Assembly (NCBI GenBank): GCA_036417435.1
Contig: CM070916.1
Coordinates: 21,646,052-21,710,051, forward strand
Direction: 5' to 3'
DNA: 64,000 nt
Source of the DNA: Inia geoffrensis
Taxonomy: Eukaryota; Chordata; Mammalia; Artiodactyla; Iniidae
Each line of letters begins with the position of its first letter. Within the stretch, counting starts at the first letter, position 1. Of this stretch, positions 11,619-21,639 are shown in pieces. The position numbers and the translations under genes were made by a program. Below the pieces are notes generated by a model that made no database searches, was not told where the DNA came from, and saw only the letters and a list, made by a program, of their open reading frames with translations.

Positions 11619-12760
11619 AAGACAGACATAAAAAAGTGTAACAAGACCAAGACATATGAAAAAGAAAATTTCTTTTGGTAAAAGAAACTTGCCCCATCTC
11701 ACCCTCTATCATCCAGACAAAAAACCTTACTTAGCAAAGGAATGTTTTTTATGACTTAAAATCAGAAAAGCAAAATGAGAAAAAGGCAAACTGTTTGAGA
11801 ATGTAAGATGGAAAAATACTTCCTTCTGTAACAGATTTCATTTTCTCTTTGACTGTTAATGGGCAATAAGTTCTAGTTTATTTTTACTTTGTAGGAGGGG
11901 GTACTGTTTGTTCACATTCGCTGAACATTCAAGCTCTGTATATACTAGTGCATGATGGCAGCCCATACAAACATAAAACCATTTCAATGCCAGGAAGTGG
12001 CACAAGACATAGTGAAAAGTATAGATAAACTCTAAATTGATTTTGATTTTGTTCAAGGTCTCTGAACAGAGCTGAACTCTGCCTTAAAACTCACAGAAAG
12101 AACAGCTTGTGAAGAGGTGGATTCTCATTGGCTTTGGTTGAATGAGAGTTATTAATTTAGGTCAGAGAGAACATTTTTAAACACAGCCCTTCAAGAAATA
12201 AATATCATTCATAACCTACACTGTCAGAAAAATTAAGGTTTTCTCTCTCTGTTAGCATGATAAAATAAATAACTCAACCACATAGAAATGAGCCGCAGTA
12301 GAGTAGTTCTAGTTTCATGTCCTAGTTTTATTCACCTGACATGTTGAGTGGAAAATAAGAATACTACTCGTGTTTGTAGTATGGGCCTAACTCAATAAAG
12401 TCCATAATTTAGAAAGGTCACTATGGTTAACCCGTTGATATATTTCACCATTTGGTAATGCAGTTTCACTTTCTGTCGTTTTGAAAATGACAGCATTAAT
12501 ATTTTAGATATAGTAAGACAAAAATACTGGGCATTAGTATAAGGATGCCCATTGGAGATAATTTATTATCTATATTAAATGCTTCTCTCTAAATTTCATT
12601 TATTATATTCTCCTCACTTTCAGCACTGTAAAATTTGAAGAACAGATTCTATATGATGAAATGCACAAAGAAATAGGAATTCCTAGAAAAGACATAGAAA
12701 GACTCAAGTGTTGAGACTATACCACATGAAAAAGAAAAGATCAACAAAGCGAGGAAAGTT
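11619..12760. other. Unclassified sequence
   Basis: No repeat or gene recognised. The minus frame 11856-12056 has no family features. Confidence 0.4.
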
Positions 12761-13330
12761 TTAAAGTTTATATACATATTTTTTGGGGGGTATACTGTTT
12801 TATTAACATTTAAATTTCACTAGGAGTTGAAGTATATGCTAACCATATGTTCAGATTTTTAAATAAGGATAAAATGGACAAACAACTTTAAGGGCGCAAT
12901 GTATTTAACACTGCACAATATATTCACCAACTAGACAATCTAGAGGATGGTGTAACTATACACTTAGGAGCACAAGTAAAGGGACAAGTCCTGGAATTGG
13001 GAGGAAAAACCCACCATTCAGGACTGAACAGAGGTCCTTGGTTGCTGACAGAATCTCCCCTTGACTTCAGACTTGAGACAAACCAAGCAAGTCTGACAGT
13101 ATACAAAAATCACTGATTCAGGACAGACAGTAATGGGATAGATTGGCCAGTGCCAGTTCGGATTCTGGGGGCCCGTCTGAAGCGAGCAGGGTCAGCTGGA
13201 GGTGGAAATGTTGCAGCTGAAGGGCAGGATCGGTAGACAAGAGCAGCCATCTTCTAAAATATCGCTGATTTCTACACAAGTTCCTAAGATGCATTTCCCA
13301 AAACGGGATTAAAGTTTATATACATATTTT
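12761..13330 (-). mobile_element. Processed retrocopy of an unrecognised transcript, with 22-bp flanking repeats
   Basis: A 526-bp segment (12783-13308) lies between two identical 22-bp direct repeats, 12761-12782 and 13309-13330 (TTAAAGTTTA...). Read on the minus strand it behaves like an mRNA copy: a leader of about 58 bases, an ATG in AAGATGG context at 13250, and a polyadenylation signal AATAAA (plus-strand TTTATT, 12798-12803) about 15 bases before the 3' end. Only a very short A tail remains. There is no intron-like gap that I can see. L1-mediated retrotransposition is inferred from the flanking repeats and the 3' end. I do not recognise the parent gene, and a non-coding parent is possible. 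Confidence 0.6.
13110..13250 (-). pseudogene. 46-codon open frame at the 5' end of the retrocopy
   Basis: The frame starts at the ATG (13250-13248) in AAGATGG context and ends at TGA (13112-13110). It begins MAALVYRSCPSAATFPPP and continues with an Arg-rich stretch (RFRRAPRIR), so it resembles a mitochondrial targeting N-terminus: Ala/Arg/Ser-rich with no acid before residue 20. It may be the start of a longer parental protein cut by frameshift, because a second frame follows on the same strand (13106-12924). I cannot name the protein. With no promoter evident it is probably not expressed. Confidence 0.35.
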
Positions 13331-13737
13331 TAAAAGAAAGCTGTGACTGGCCACCACTTTTCCAGAGAAAAGTTTGCATATATTTTCCTTAGAACATGAC
13401 AAATCTTAATGCATGAGTATTTCTAAACATCGTAATTATTATTAATTTTAAGAAATTTTGTGTGTGAAATTTGACAAACACAGGAGAGGAAGGCTTGGAA
13501 GTTGTTTTTCATGGCAGTTATTAAAATAAACAATATTATTATTTGTTTGGCATACCTTAAATATATTTTATATATTTATACATAATATATATTTTATACC
13601 TAAAACATTACATTTAAATAATTTATATACATTAAAAATAGAGGAATTCACCAATATACGAGATCATTAAAGTCTTTTCTTTAACTTTGATTCTTTAGTT
13701 CATACTTGGTATGTTTACTTTAAACATTTGATATTCT
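13331..13737. other. Unclassified AT-rich sequence
   Basis: Nothing recognised; the part 13540-13660 is almost pure A/T. Confidence 0.4.
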
Positions 13738-13752
13738 TTAAAAATGATTTTA

Positions 13753-13969
13753 GGGACTTCCCTGCTGGTCCAGTGGTTAAGACTTCATGCTCCCAATGCC
13801 GGCGGCCCAGGTTCCATCTCTGGTCAGGGAACTAGATCCTGCATACTGCAACTAAGAACGTGCATGCCACAACTAAAGACCCTGAATGCTGTAACTAAGA
13901 CCCAGTACAGCCAAATAAATAAGTAAATAAATAAAGTAAATAAATATTTTAAAAATAAGATAAAATAAA
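13753..13969 (+). mobile_element. CHR-1-like SINE (outer copy)
   Basis: Begins GGGACTTCCCTGCTGGTCCA and ends in a TAAA-rich tail (13915-13969). Its upstream target site TTAAAAATGATTTTA (13738-13752) recurs with one extra base only after the next SINE (14328-14344), so the next SINE landed in this one's tail. Older type than the GC-rich CHR-2-like copies. Confidence 0.9.
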
Positions 13970-14327
13970 GGGACTTCCCTGGTGGCGCAGTGGTTAAGAA
14001 TCCACCTGACAATGCAAGGGACATGGGTTTGGGCCCTGGTCCAGGAAGATCCCACATGCCGTGGAGCAACCAAACCTGTGCGCCACAACTACCAAGCCTG
14101 CTCTCTAGAGCCTGTAAGCCACAACTACTGAGCCCGCATGCCACAGCTACTGAAGCCCATGTGCCTAGAGCCTGTGCTCCACAACAAGAGAAGCCACCGC
14201 AGTGGGAAGCCTGCACACCACAACAAAGTGTAGCCCTTGCTCACAGTAACTAGAGAAACACCCTGCACAGCAACGAAGACCCAACACAGCCAAAAATAAA
14301 TAAATAAATGTATTTTTAAAAATAAAA
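13970..14327 (+). mobile_element. CHR-1-like SINE (nested copy)
   Basis: Full-length copy starting GGGACTTCCCTGGTGGCGCA, with the B-box-like GGTTTGGGCC near 14026-14036. The body has repeated CCACAACTAC(T) units, ending in CCAAAAATAAATAAATAAAT. It is inserted in the A-rich tail of the preceding SINE. Confidence 0.93.
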
Positions 14328-14344
14328 TTAAAAAACTGATTTTA

Positions 14345-16189
14345 AACCAATATACATTCTATTTCATGTCCTTTACCTGAATATGAAATTAAGTTGATCA
14401 CAACAAATTTTTATGTTCATCATGAAGAAAAAAATAGCAATAACAATAATTTAGCTTTTTATTTTGGATTTTTTTAAACTAAAAATCATTTTATATTACC
14501 AACAAAGAAATATGAATAGAATATAAAGATTTTTCACAGGGAGTTCTATGCCCTTTAGCCTGGAGGCAGGTTTAAATGCTAAACTGCTCTATTGATTATA
14601 GAGAATAGCTGCTCAAAGGTTGGCTGTCTGGGGCTACCCTATCAGGGCATGATTAATTTATCCAGTCTAAGGTTGGCAAGTTCACAGTAAGAACAGAATT
14701 CCTTTAAAATCCTACTATTTTATTCCTGGCAACTCATTTTGAATTTCTCTCTTGATATCAGTGAATCACTAAAAAAGATTTCCTTCCTTCCACGTATGCC
14801 TCCTATGACTAAGACAGCTGAGAATAAACAGACAAAAATACCTCAAGCATCAGCATAGACTTCAGCACTTATCATCAGGTCACTTTTCAAATGGAAAATT
14901 CGGGGTAATGTCATTCAAACTTTGTCTTTCCTTATAGTTAAATTTCTATTTAACTATAAATAGTTAAATAAATTAAATTTCTATCTTTTGCTCAATTTGC
15001 ACTTGAGCAAATACATCCCTTGACTGATTCTGCTTTATGTTTATTATTATTTTAGTTCATCTTCCTCTCTTCTGTTTCCCTTAAGATAGCACAGCTCATT
15101 TCACCCATATAAACATTCCCCTTCCAATCAAAATGAACGCTTACTTTCTCATTAAGAACACCAACATCAATTTATTTCTTCCTAAATGTATATACACCTG
15201 GAATCATCATACTAAATTATCTTTTAAAATTAGAAACTTCTAGACTCTCAATGAGAAAATACTTTTTTTACATTTCCCCTCTCCATTCACATAAATACGG
15301 AAACCTTATGATCAGATACCATAATCCTAAATCAAATTTTTAAAAATCTATGAACAATATAGAAACAAAATTCCTATTTCAAGTTAGTGATTTTAGCTCA
15401 CACAATTAATGTAATCTTCCGCCTAAAAGTTTATTAAATGACAAGAAAAGAACTGAAAAAGTAAATTCTGCTTCAGTAGTAGCATAACATGCAATATTGT
15501 GAGGCACCACTTCAGCAGAACCAGAAGGGGTATTGGGGGGCAGGGTACCAAGTAACCATGTGTCTGTTATTCAACACATGGGCTTGGAAAAAAGAAACCA
15601 AACAAACCCCATTTGGAATGTAAGATGGATAAAAGCTGAGGAAAAAACCAAAGGATGAAAACAGATGATACAATCAACAATAAAGCCTAAATTCTATCAC
15701 TTGAGAAGCTGTCATGTAAAAATTTCATGCTGTTCCATTCTGGCAAAACAGTAAATTTAAATGTTCCTTGAGCAATGTTAAACTCCTTATGAGACAATCT
15801 TTTAAACTCCTTAAAAGACCCTATAAATGGGTCTTTTTAGTTATAAAAATGTTAACAAAACATTCTTTTACGAAATATCAATGTGTTTCCATAGAGTCCC
15901 TGTGGTTCTGGAATGAGGCTGTAGAAATTCAGTTCATTCCTGAGGTTTTGGCTAGCTCCCTTCAACACCTGTTTATCCTTTAAAACCACAGCTAGGACAG
16001 AAAGTTATGAGAATACTAAGCAAGTCTACCAAGGGAACCTAGTTTTATGGAAAACAGGTAAAAAAGCACAATTTTCTCCCAACCCAGGTTGGTCATAACT
16101 GGCAGTTGACATTAGTCAGTATGGCTAAGTAACTTGTAGAACATCTCTACTTCTTCAATGCATGTTCACTACCATCAAGAGTACTTCTG
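14345..16189. other. Unclassified sequence
   Basis: No gene or family recognised. It contains the inverted repeat listed at 14932-14959 and a 9-bp one at 15813-15837 (AAAAGACCC / GGGTCTTTT, 7-base gap). Confidence 0.4.
14932..14959. repeat. Perfect 11-bp inverted repeat
   Basis: TTATAGTTAAA (14932-14942) and TTTAACTATAA (14949-14959) are separated by TTTCTA. A third half-copy, TAGTTAAATA, follows directly (14961-14970). AT-rich, so coincidence is possible. Confidence 0.85.
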
Positions 16190-16682
16190 TTTGGATCCAG
16201 TATAGGAGAGGGGTCCCACACAGTAGCACAGAAAGACTGTGAACTCACTTCTTCCCATGAACACACTGAATCTGAAGAAGACCTAAAGGGTGATTAAATA
16301 GCTACTGTACATATAAGGACCAGATAGAAATGAACAGAAAAGACAGAGACACAGTATACACAGGAATACCACCCCCAATGCAGTGACCTGCAGGGAGTGA
16401 TATTGCTGACAGCTTGAGACAGACTCACCTGCCCCAGGACACAGTGAAAAACAGCAGTTTAAAGGGCATCTAGACTATACAGGAAGGATGCCTTCATACA
16501 AGGCCACTCCTTCAAGACCAGGAGAGGTAGCTGTTTTGTCTAATTCATAGAAACAAAAATGAAAAGTCAAACAAAATGAGGAGACAGAGAAATATGTTCT
16601 TAACCAAAGAACACAATAAAACTCCAGAAAAATTCTAATGAAACAGAGATAAGTAATTTACCTGATAATAAAGTTCAAAGAA

Positions 16683-17171
16683 ATGGTCACAAGGTTGATT
16701 ACTGAACTTGTGAGAAGAATGGAGAAACTCAGTGAGAACTCCAACAAAGACTTAGAAAATATAAGAAAGTCCCTAAGACTGAATCATGAAGAAATAGAAA
16801 ATCTGGGCTCACTGATCACTAGTAATGACATTAAATCAGTAATCAAAAAAAATCCCAGCAAACAAAAGCCCAGCTGTCTTCACTGACCTTCACCAAATAT
16901 TTAAAGAAGAGATAATACCTATCCTTCTCAAATTATTCCAAAAAAAAAAGAAGAAATGAAGATAAAAGAACATTTCCAAATCATTTTATGAGGACAGGAT
17001 TACCTTGATACCAAAATCAGACAAGGAGATAGAAAAAAAAAAAAATTAAAGGTCAATGCCACTGATGAATATAGATGCAAAAATTCTCAAATATTAGCAA
17101 ACCAAATTTAACAGCACATTAAAAGAATCATACAACATGATCATGTAGGATTCATTCCAGGGATGTAAAGA
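16683..17171 (+). pseudogene. L1 ORF1 start fused to ORF2 RT region, broken
   Basis: The frame 16683-16886 begins with a coiled-coil-like ORF1 segment (LVRRMEKLSENSNKDLENIR). It passes in frame into RLNHEEIENLGSLITSNDIKSVIK, the block just before the RT domain of ORF2. The remainder of ORF1 and about the first third of ORF2 are absent at this join. RT-domain similarity continues in broken frames to HDHVGFIPGM near 17136-17167. This is a fossil, not a working fusion. Confidence 0.75.
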
Positions 17172-17174
17172 TAT

Positions 17175-17450
17175 AACATTTGTAAATATTTACACACCCT
17201 ATATAGGAGCACTTAAATACATAAAGCAAATATTACCAGAAATAAAGGGAGATATAAACAGCAATGCAATACTAGTACCCCACTTACATCAACAAATAGG
17301 TCATCTACACAGAAAATCAATAAGGAAAACTGCCCTTAAATGGCACTTTAGACCAGATTGATTTTACAGATATATACACATCATTCCATCCAAAAGGGAA
17401 TGGGGAATATGTATTATCTTCAAGTGCATATGGAACATTCTCCAGGATGA
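17175..17450 (+). pseudogene. Displaced L1 endonuclease-domain fragment inside the RT region
   Basis: In one frame the segment reads VNIYTPYIGALKYIKQILPE and then IKGDINSNAI..., which is the L1 endonuclease block NIYAPNIGAP...GEI.SNTIIVGDFNTP. It goes on with a degraded run to WNILQD near 17445. In an intact L1 this lies upstream of the RT, but here it sits between the VGFIPG and HMIISLD blocks of the RT. The catalytic GD of GDFNT has become VP. One TGA interrupts it. Confidence 0.7.
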
Positions 17451-17452
17451 TA

Positions 17453-19510
17453 CACCACATAAAATAAAATGAAGGATAAAAATCATATGATCATCTCATT
17501 AGATGTAGAAAAATATTTGACAAAATTCAACATCGAGTTATAATAAAAACTCTCAACAAAGTGGGTACAGAGAGAACACAATAAAGGCCAAATATGACAC
17601 ATCTACAGTTAAGATCATACTCAAAGGTGAAAAGCTAAAATCTTTTGCTCTAAGATTGGGAAGAAGACAAGGTTGCTCACTCTCAACACTTTTACTCACA
17701 CAGTATTGGAAATCCCAACCACAGCAATTACGCAAGAAAAAAAGGCATCCAATTTGTAAAGGAAGAAGTAAAACCGTCATTATTTGAAAATAATGTAATA
17801 ATATATATAGAAAATCCTAAACACTCCACTAAAAAACTATTATAATAAATGAATTCAGTAAATTTGAAGGATACAATATTAGTATACAAAAATGTTGCAT
17901 TTTGGGGCTTCCCTGGTGGTGCAGTGGTTGAGAGTCCACCTGCCAATGCAGGGGACACGGGTTTGTGCCCTGGTCCGGGAAGATCCCACATGCCGCGGAG
18001 CGGCTGGGCCCGTGAGCCATGGCCGCTGAGCCTGCGCGTCCGGAGTCTGTGCTCCGCAACGGGAGAGGCCACAACAGTGAGAGGCACGCCTACCGCCAGA
18101 AAAAAAAAGCTAAAAGAAAAAAAAAAAATGTTGCATTTCTATATGTAATTAACTCTACAATAAAAATAAAGAAAACTAGCCCATCTACAGTTGCACCAAT
18201 AAGAATAAAATACCTAGGAATAAACTTAAGGCAGTGAAAGACCTGTACTCTGAAAACTATAAGAGACTGATGAAAGAAATTGAAGATGACACAAATAAAT
18301 GGAAAGATATATCATGCTCATGTATTAGAGGAATCACTATCATTAAAATGTCCATAATACCCAAGCCATTCTACAGAATCAATGCAATCCCTATTAAAAT
18401 ACCAATGTCATTTTTCACAGAACTAGAACAAATAATTCTAAAGCTAGTATGGAAACACAAAAGACCCCAAACAGCTAAAGCAACCTTGAGAAAGAAGAAT
18501 GAAGCTAGAACTATAGTGCTCCCAGACTTGAAACTATACCACAAACTATCAAGTTACCAAATCAGTATGGTACTGGTGCAAACAAACACAAAGACTGATG
18601 GAACAGAATAGAGAGTTAAGAAATAAACCCATGCTCATACAGTCAGTAAAGCTATGACAAAGTAGCAGGCAAGAATACACAATGGGGGAAAGATAGTCTT
18701 TTCAATAAATGGTTCTGGGAAAATGAGACAGCTACATGCAAAAGAATGAAACTGGACCACATTCTTATAGCATATACAAAAATAAAGTCAAAATGGATTA
18801 AAGACTAAATGTAAGACCTGAAACTATAAAACTCCTAGAAGAAAATATAGTCAATGATCTCTTTGACACTGGTCTTAGCAATAGTTTTTTGAATATATAT
18901 CCTCAGGCAAGGACAACAAAAGCAAAAATAAACAGATGGGACTACATCAAACTAAAAAGTTTTGCACCATGAAGGAAACTACCAAGACACAAAGGCAGCC
19001 TACTGAATGGGAGAAGATATTTGCAAACAATATACACAGTAAAGGGTTAACACCCAAAATATAAAAAGAACTCACCCACCTCAACAACAAAAATAAACCT
19101 GATTTAGAAAATGGGCAGAAAATCTGAATAGACATTTTTCCAAAGAAACATACAGATGGGCAAGCGGCACATGAAAAGATGCTTAACATCACTAATCAGG
19201 GAAATGCAAATCAAAACCAGCTCACACCTGTTAAAATGGCTCCTATCAAAAAATGCAAGAAATAACAAGTATGAGAGAGAATGTGGAGCAAAGGGAACGC
19301 CTGTCCATTGTTGGTGGGAATGTAAATTGCCGCAGCCAGTATGGAAAATGGTATGAAGATTCCTCAAAACATTATGAACAGAACTACCATATGATCCAGC
19401 TATCACAGTTTTGGGTATTTATCCAAAAATATGAAAATACTAATTTAAAAGATATATGCATAATAGCATTATTTACAGCCAAGATATGGAAGCAACCTAA
19501 GTGCTGATGG
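17453..19510 (+). pseudogene. Remnant of L1 ORF2 (RT palm to C-terminus)
   Basis: Continues the RT from NHMIISLDVEKY (about 17475-17515, the motif A region). The fragments include KYLGINLRQ (18210-18237), the clear frame 18234-18611 ([20 protein letters not shown]..., [14 protein letters not shown]), and the C-terminal cysteine-rich region near 19270-19330 ([19 protein letters not shown]). Many stops and shifts, plus a SINE at 17905, make it non-functional. Confidence 0.8.
17905..18123 (+). mobile_element. CHR-2-like SINE in the L1
   Basis: Starts GGGCTTCCCTGGTGGTGCAG and ends in an A-rich tail. The target-site duplication AAAAATGTTGCATTT is exact at 17888-17902 and 18124-18138, so it inserted into L1 ORF2 after that element had settled. 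Confidence 0.95.
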
Positions 19511-19537
19511 ATGAATGAATGGATACAGAAATTGTGA

Positions 19538-19612
19538 TATATATATATGTATATTTACACACACACACACACATACACACACACACACACACACATACAC
19601 ACACACACATCC
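19538..19612. repeat. TA/AC microsatellite inside the L1
   Basis: A TA stretch (19538-19552) is followed by (AC)n with a few CATA breaks to 19609. It lies where L1 normally has a short ATATATACA run before AATGGAATATTACTC, so it appears to have grown from that seed. Confidence 0.93.
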
Positions 19613-19796
19613 CCCACAATGGAATATTACTCAGGGATAAGAAAGAATTAAATTTTGCCGTTTTTGGCAACTTGGATGGACCTGGAATGTATGATGCTAA
19701 GTAAATAAGTCACATGGAGAAAAACAAATACCATATGATTCCGTTTATATGTGGAATCTAAAAACAAAACAAATGAACAAACAAAACGAAACAGGA

Positions 19797-20017
19797 GGGC
19801 TTCCCTGGTGGCACAGTGGTTGAGAGTCCGCCTGCCGATGCAGGGGACACGGGTTCGTGCCCCGATCTGGGAAGATCTCACATGTTGCAGAGCGGCAAGG
19901 CCTGTGAGCCATGGCCGCTGAGCCTGCGTGTATGGAGCCTGTGCTCCGCAACGGGAGAGGCCACAACAGTGAGAGGCCCGCGTACCGCAAAAAAACAAAC
20001 AAACAAACAAAAAAACA
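19797..20017 (+). mobile_element. CHR-2-like SINE in the L1 3' region
   Basis: Starts GGGCTTCCCTGGTGGCACAG, has GGGTTCGTGCC as B box near 19850-19860, and ends in an A-rich tail containing CAAACAAACAAAC. The target repeat is about 8 bp (AAACAGGA at 19789-19796 and 20018-20025), possibly longer with one difference. Confidence 0.93.
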
Positions 20018-20330
20018 AAACAGGAACAGACTAACAGACACAGAGAACAAACTGGTGGTTGGGTGGGAAAGTGGTGGGGGCAGAGACAGATTAGGGAAAG
20101 GTGATTAAGAGGTAAAAAAAACCCAGCTATAAAATAAATAAGTCATGGTAACGTAATGTACACAGAGGAAATACAGTCAGTAATATTGTACCAACTTTTT
20201 ATGGTAATGGATGGTAACTGGTCTCATTGAGATAACCATTTCAGAAAATATCTATTCACTAGGTTATTCACTATGTTATATACCTGAAACTAACATAACA
20301 TTGTATGTTAATTACAGCTCAATAAAAAAG

Positions 20331-20949
20331 TACTTGTTTGGAAATTTTAAATTTCAGTGTGGCAATCTAAGTTTGAAATATAAAAATAAAAACAGAACAG
20401 TACACCCCAGCCACATAACAAAAGAACATATTTGGATCAGCATACAGGAACCAATAACTCTTGTATGCACATGAACTGCATTTTTATTCTGCAAAAGATA
20501 AACAGCAATCTGGCTGAAAGATAACAAAAGTGCTAAACCAATTTTAAAATATATGGAAATGATCTTAGAGGAGCATATTTTGGGAGGCAGTTCAAGTAAA
20601 ATATATTGAAAAAGGCCGAATTTAAATGATAAATTTCAGTATTCTTTAAGTTGAAAAAAAGACAAACCATCACGTAATACTGAAGTGTCCATATAATATT
20701 TTATCCTTTTCCTGATGAGAGTTAAAGGAAGTTGTGCTACCCCAGCCAGACCAAGTTATAAGGTCACCCTATCTCAGAGGAAACACAAAGAAAGGAAAAT
20801 TTTAGTATGTTTTTTCTTCTACAGAACAAATAAGAATAAACTGATGAAAGGGTTACTGAATCTGGGGCAAAATCATTATTTTATATACTCTGATATATTT
20901 GAAACATATATAGTAAGGAAATAGGCTTTCAAAGAAAAAATGTAATTTA
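20331..20949. other. Unclassified sequence
   Basis: No recognised repeat. The frame 20211-20474 starts within the L1 tail and is not a gene. Confidence 0.4.
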
Positions 20950-21135
20950 TAAAGAGCTGTTAAAGTACTTTCATCTTAAACATGTAACTTAATAGTCTCA
21001 ACAGTTGCTGATGAAATTGGCTTAGGAATTATTATTCTCATATTACATACACATGAAGAACCTAAGGAGAAAAAAAATTAAGTTCACTGCTTGCCCAGAC
21101 ACTTTGTAAATGGGCAAGTTAGAACTAGAACACTT
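20950..21135 (-). mobile_element. MIR
   Basis: Reverse orientation MIR: ACTTTCATCTTA...TTATTATTCTCATATTACA...GAAGAACCTAAGGAG...TTCACTGCTTGCCC...GGGCAAGTTAGAACTAGAAC. These correspond to the TTATCCCCATTTTACAGATGAGGAAACTGAGG and ACTTGCCCAAGG blocks. Ancient and diverged. Confidence 0.7.
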
Positions 21136-21314
21136 TATACTTAAATTAACATTCTCTATCATATCATACTATCTTTCCAAATACATTTTTATCAAAAACC
21201 TTATCAAATCTTATAAATGAAGTTAGCAATTAATATAGGAAATATACATCTAAAAACCCTCCCATTATAGTCCACATGATAAAAGTATAGATGGAGAGTC
21301 TATATGAGGTAGGT

Positions 21315-21478
21315 TTTAAGACCATGGGCTTTCCCAGTAGGCAGGCCTGGGCTTGGGTCTTGTTACTATCACAAGCCTGCTATGCGACCTATAGGTCCTA
21401 TAGCAAGACATACTGAGAGTGAACAAATGCCAGGGTCAGGCACACTGTAAATGCTTAATAAATGTTTACTCTTATTAC
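21315..21478 (+). mobile_element. MIR
   Basis: Starts near AGACCATGGGCTTTCCCAGT, includes CAGGCCTGGGCTTGGGTCTTG, and ends GTCAGGCACACTGTAAATGC then TTAATAAATGTTTACTCTTATT. These are both ends of a MIR with a shortened middle. Confidence 0.75.
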
Positions 21479-21639
21479 CTACTATTATGTAATAAGTATA
21501 TATTATGCCATTTGATTTTTTATCCTTTTTCTTGAAATATAACATACAATCCCTAGACATATAAGCCCCTCCCCCTGAAGAGTAATTAAGGGCAAGCTAA
21601 AGAAATGGAACTTGTTCATGAATTAGAACACTTGGCAGT

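Larger units (their letters stand above)
16190..20330 (+). mobile_element. Old, internally rearranged L1 (L1MA-like), carrying two SINEs
   Basis: Runs from L1 5' UTR (AGAAAGACTGTGAACTCAC near 16228) through a short ORF1 start and a broken ORF2 to a 3' UTR ending CAGCTCAATAAAAAAG (20316-20330). The normal order 5' UTR, ORF1, endonuclease, reverse transcriptase, C-terminus is disturbed. ORF1 joins directly to the start of the RT region near 16770, and an endonuclease piece sits inside the RT region (17175-17450). Two CHR-2-like SINEs (17905 and 19797) and an AC microsatellite (19557) interrupt it. All reading frames are closed, so it is inactive. The exact 5' edge is uncertain. Confidence 0.85.

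Noticed and set aside
13824..14216. 130-codon minus-strand frame
   Set aside because: It is antisense to two nested CHR-1-like SINEs.
15813..15837. 9-bp inverted repeat and CArG-like CCTATAAATGG
   Set aside because: The stem is short and the inner spacing is 7 rather than the 6 A/T of a CArG box.
17728..18237. Multiple frames of 70-119 codons on both strands
   Set aside because: They are produced by the SINE at 17905-18123 within the L1.
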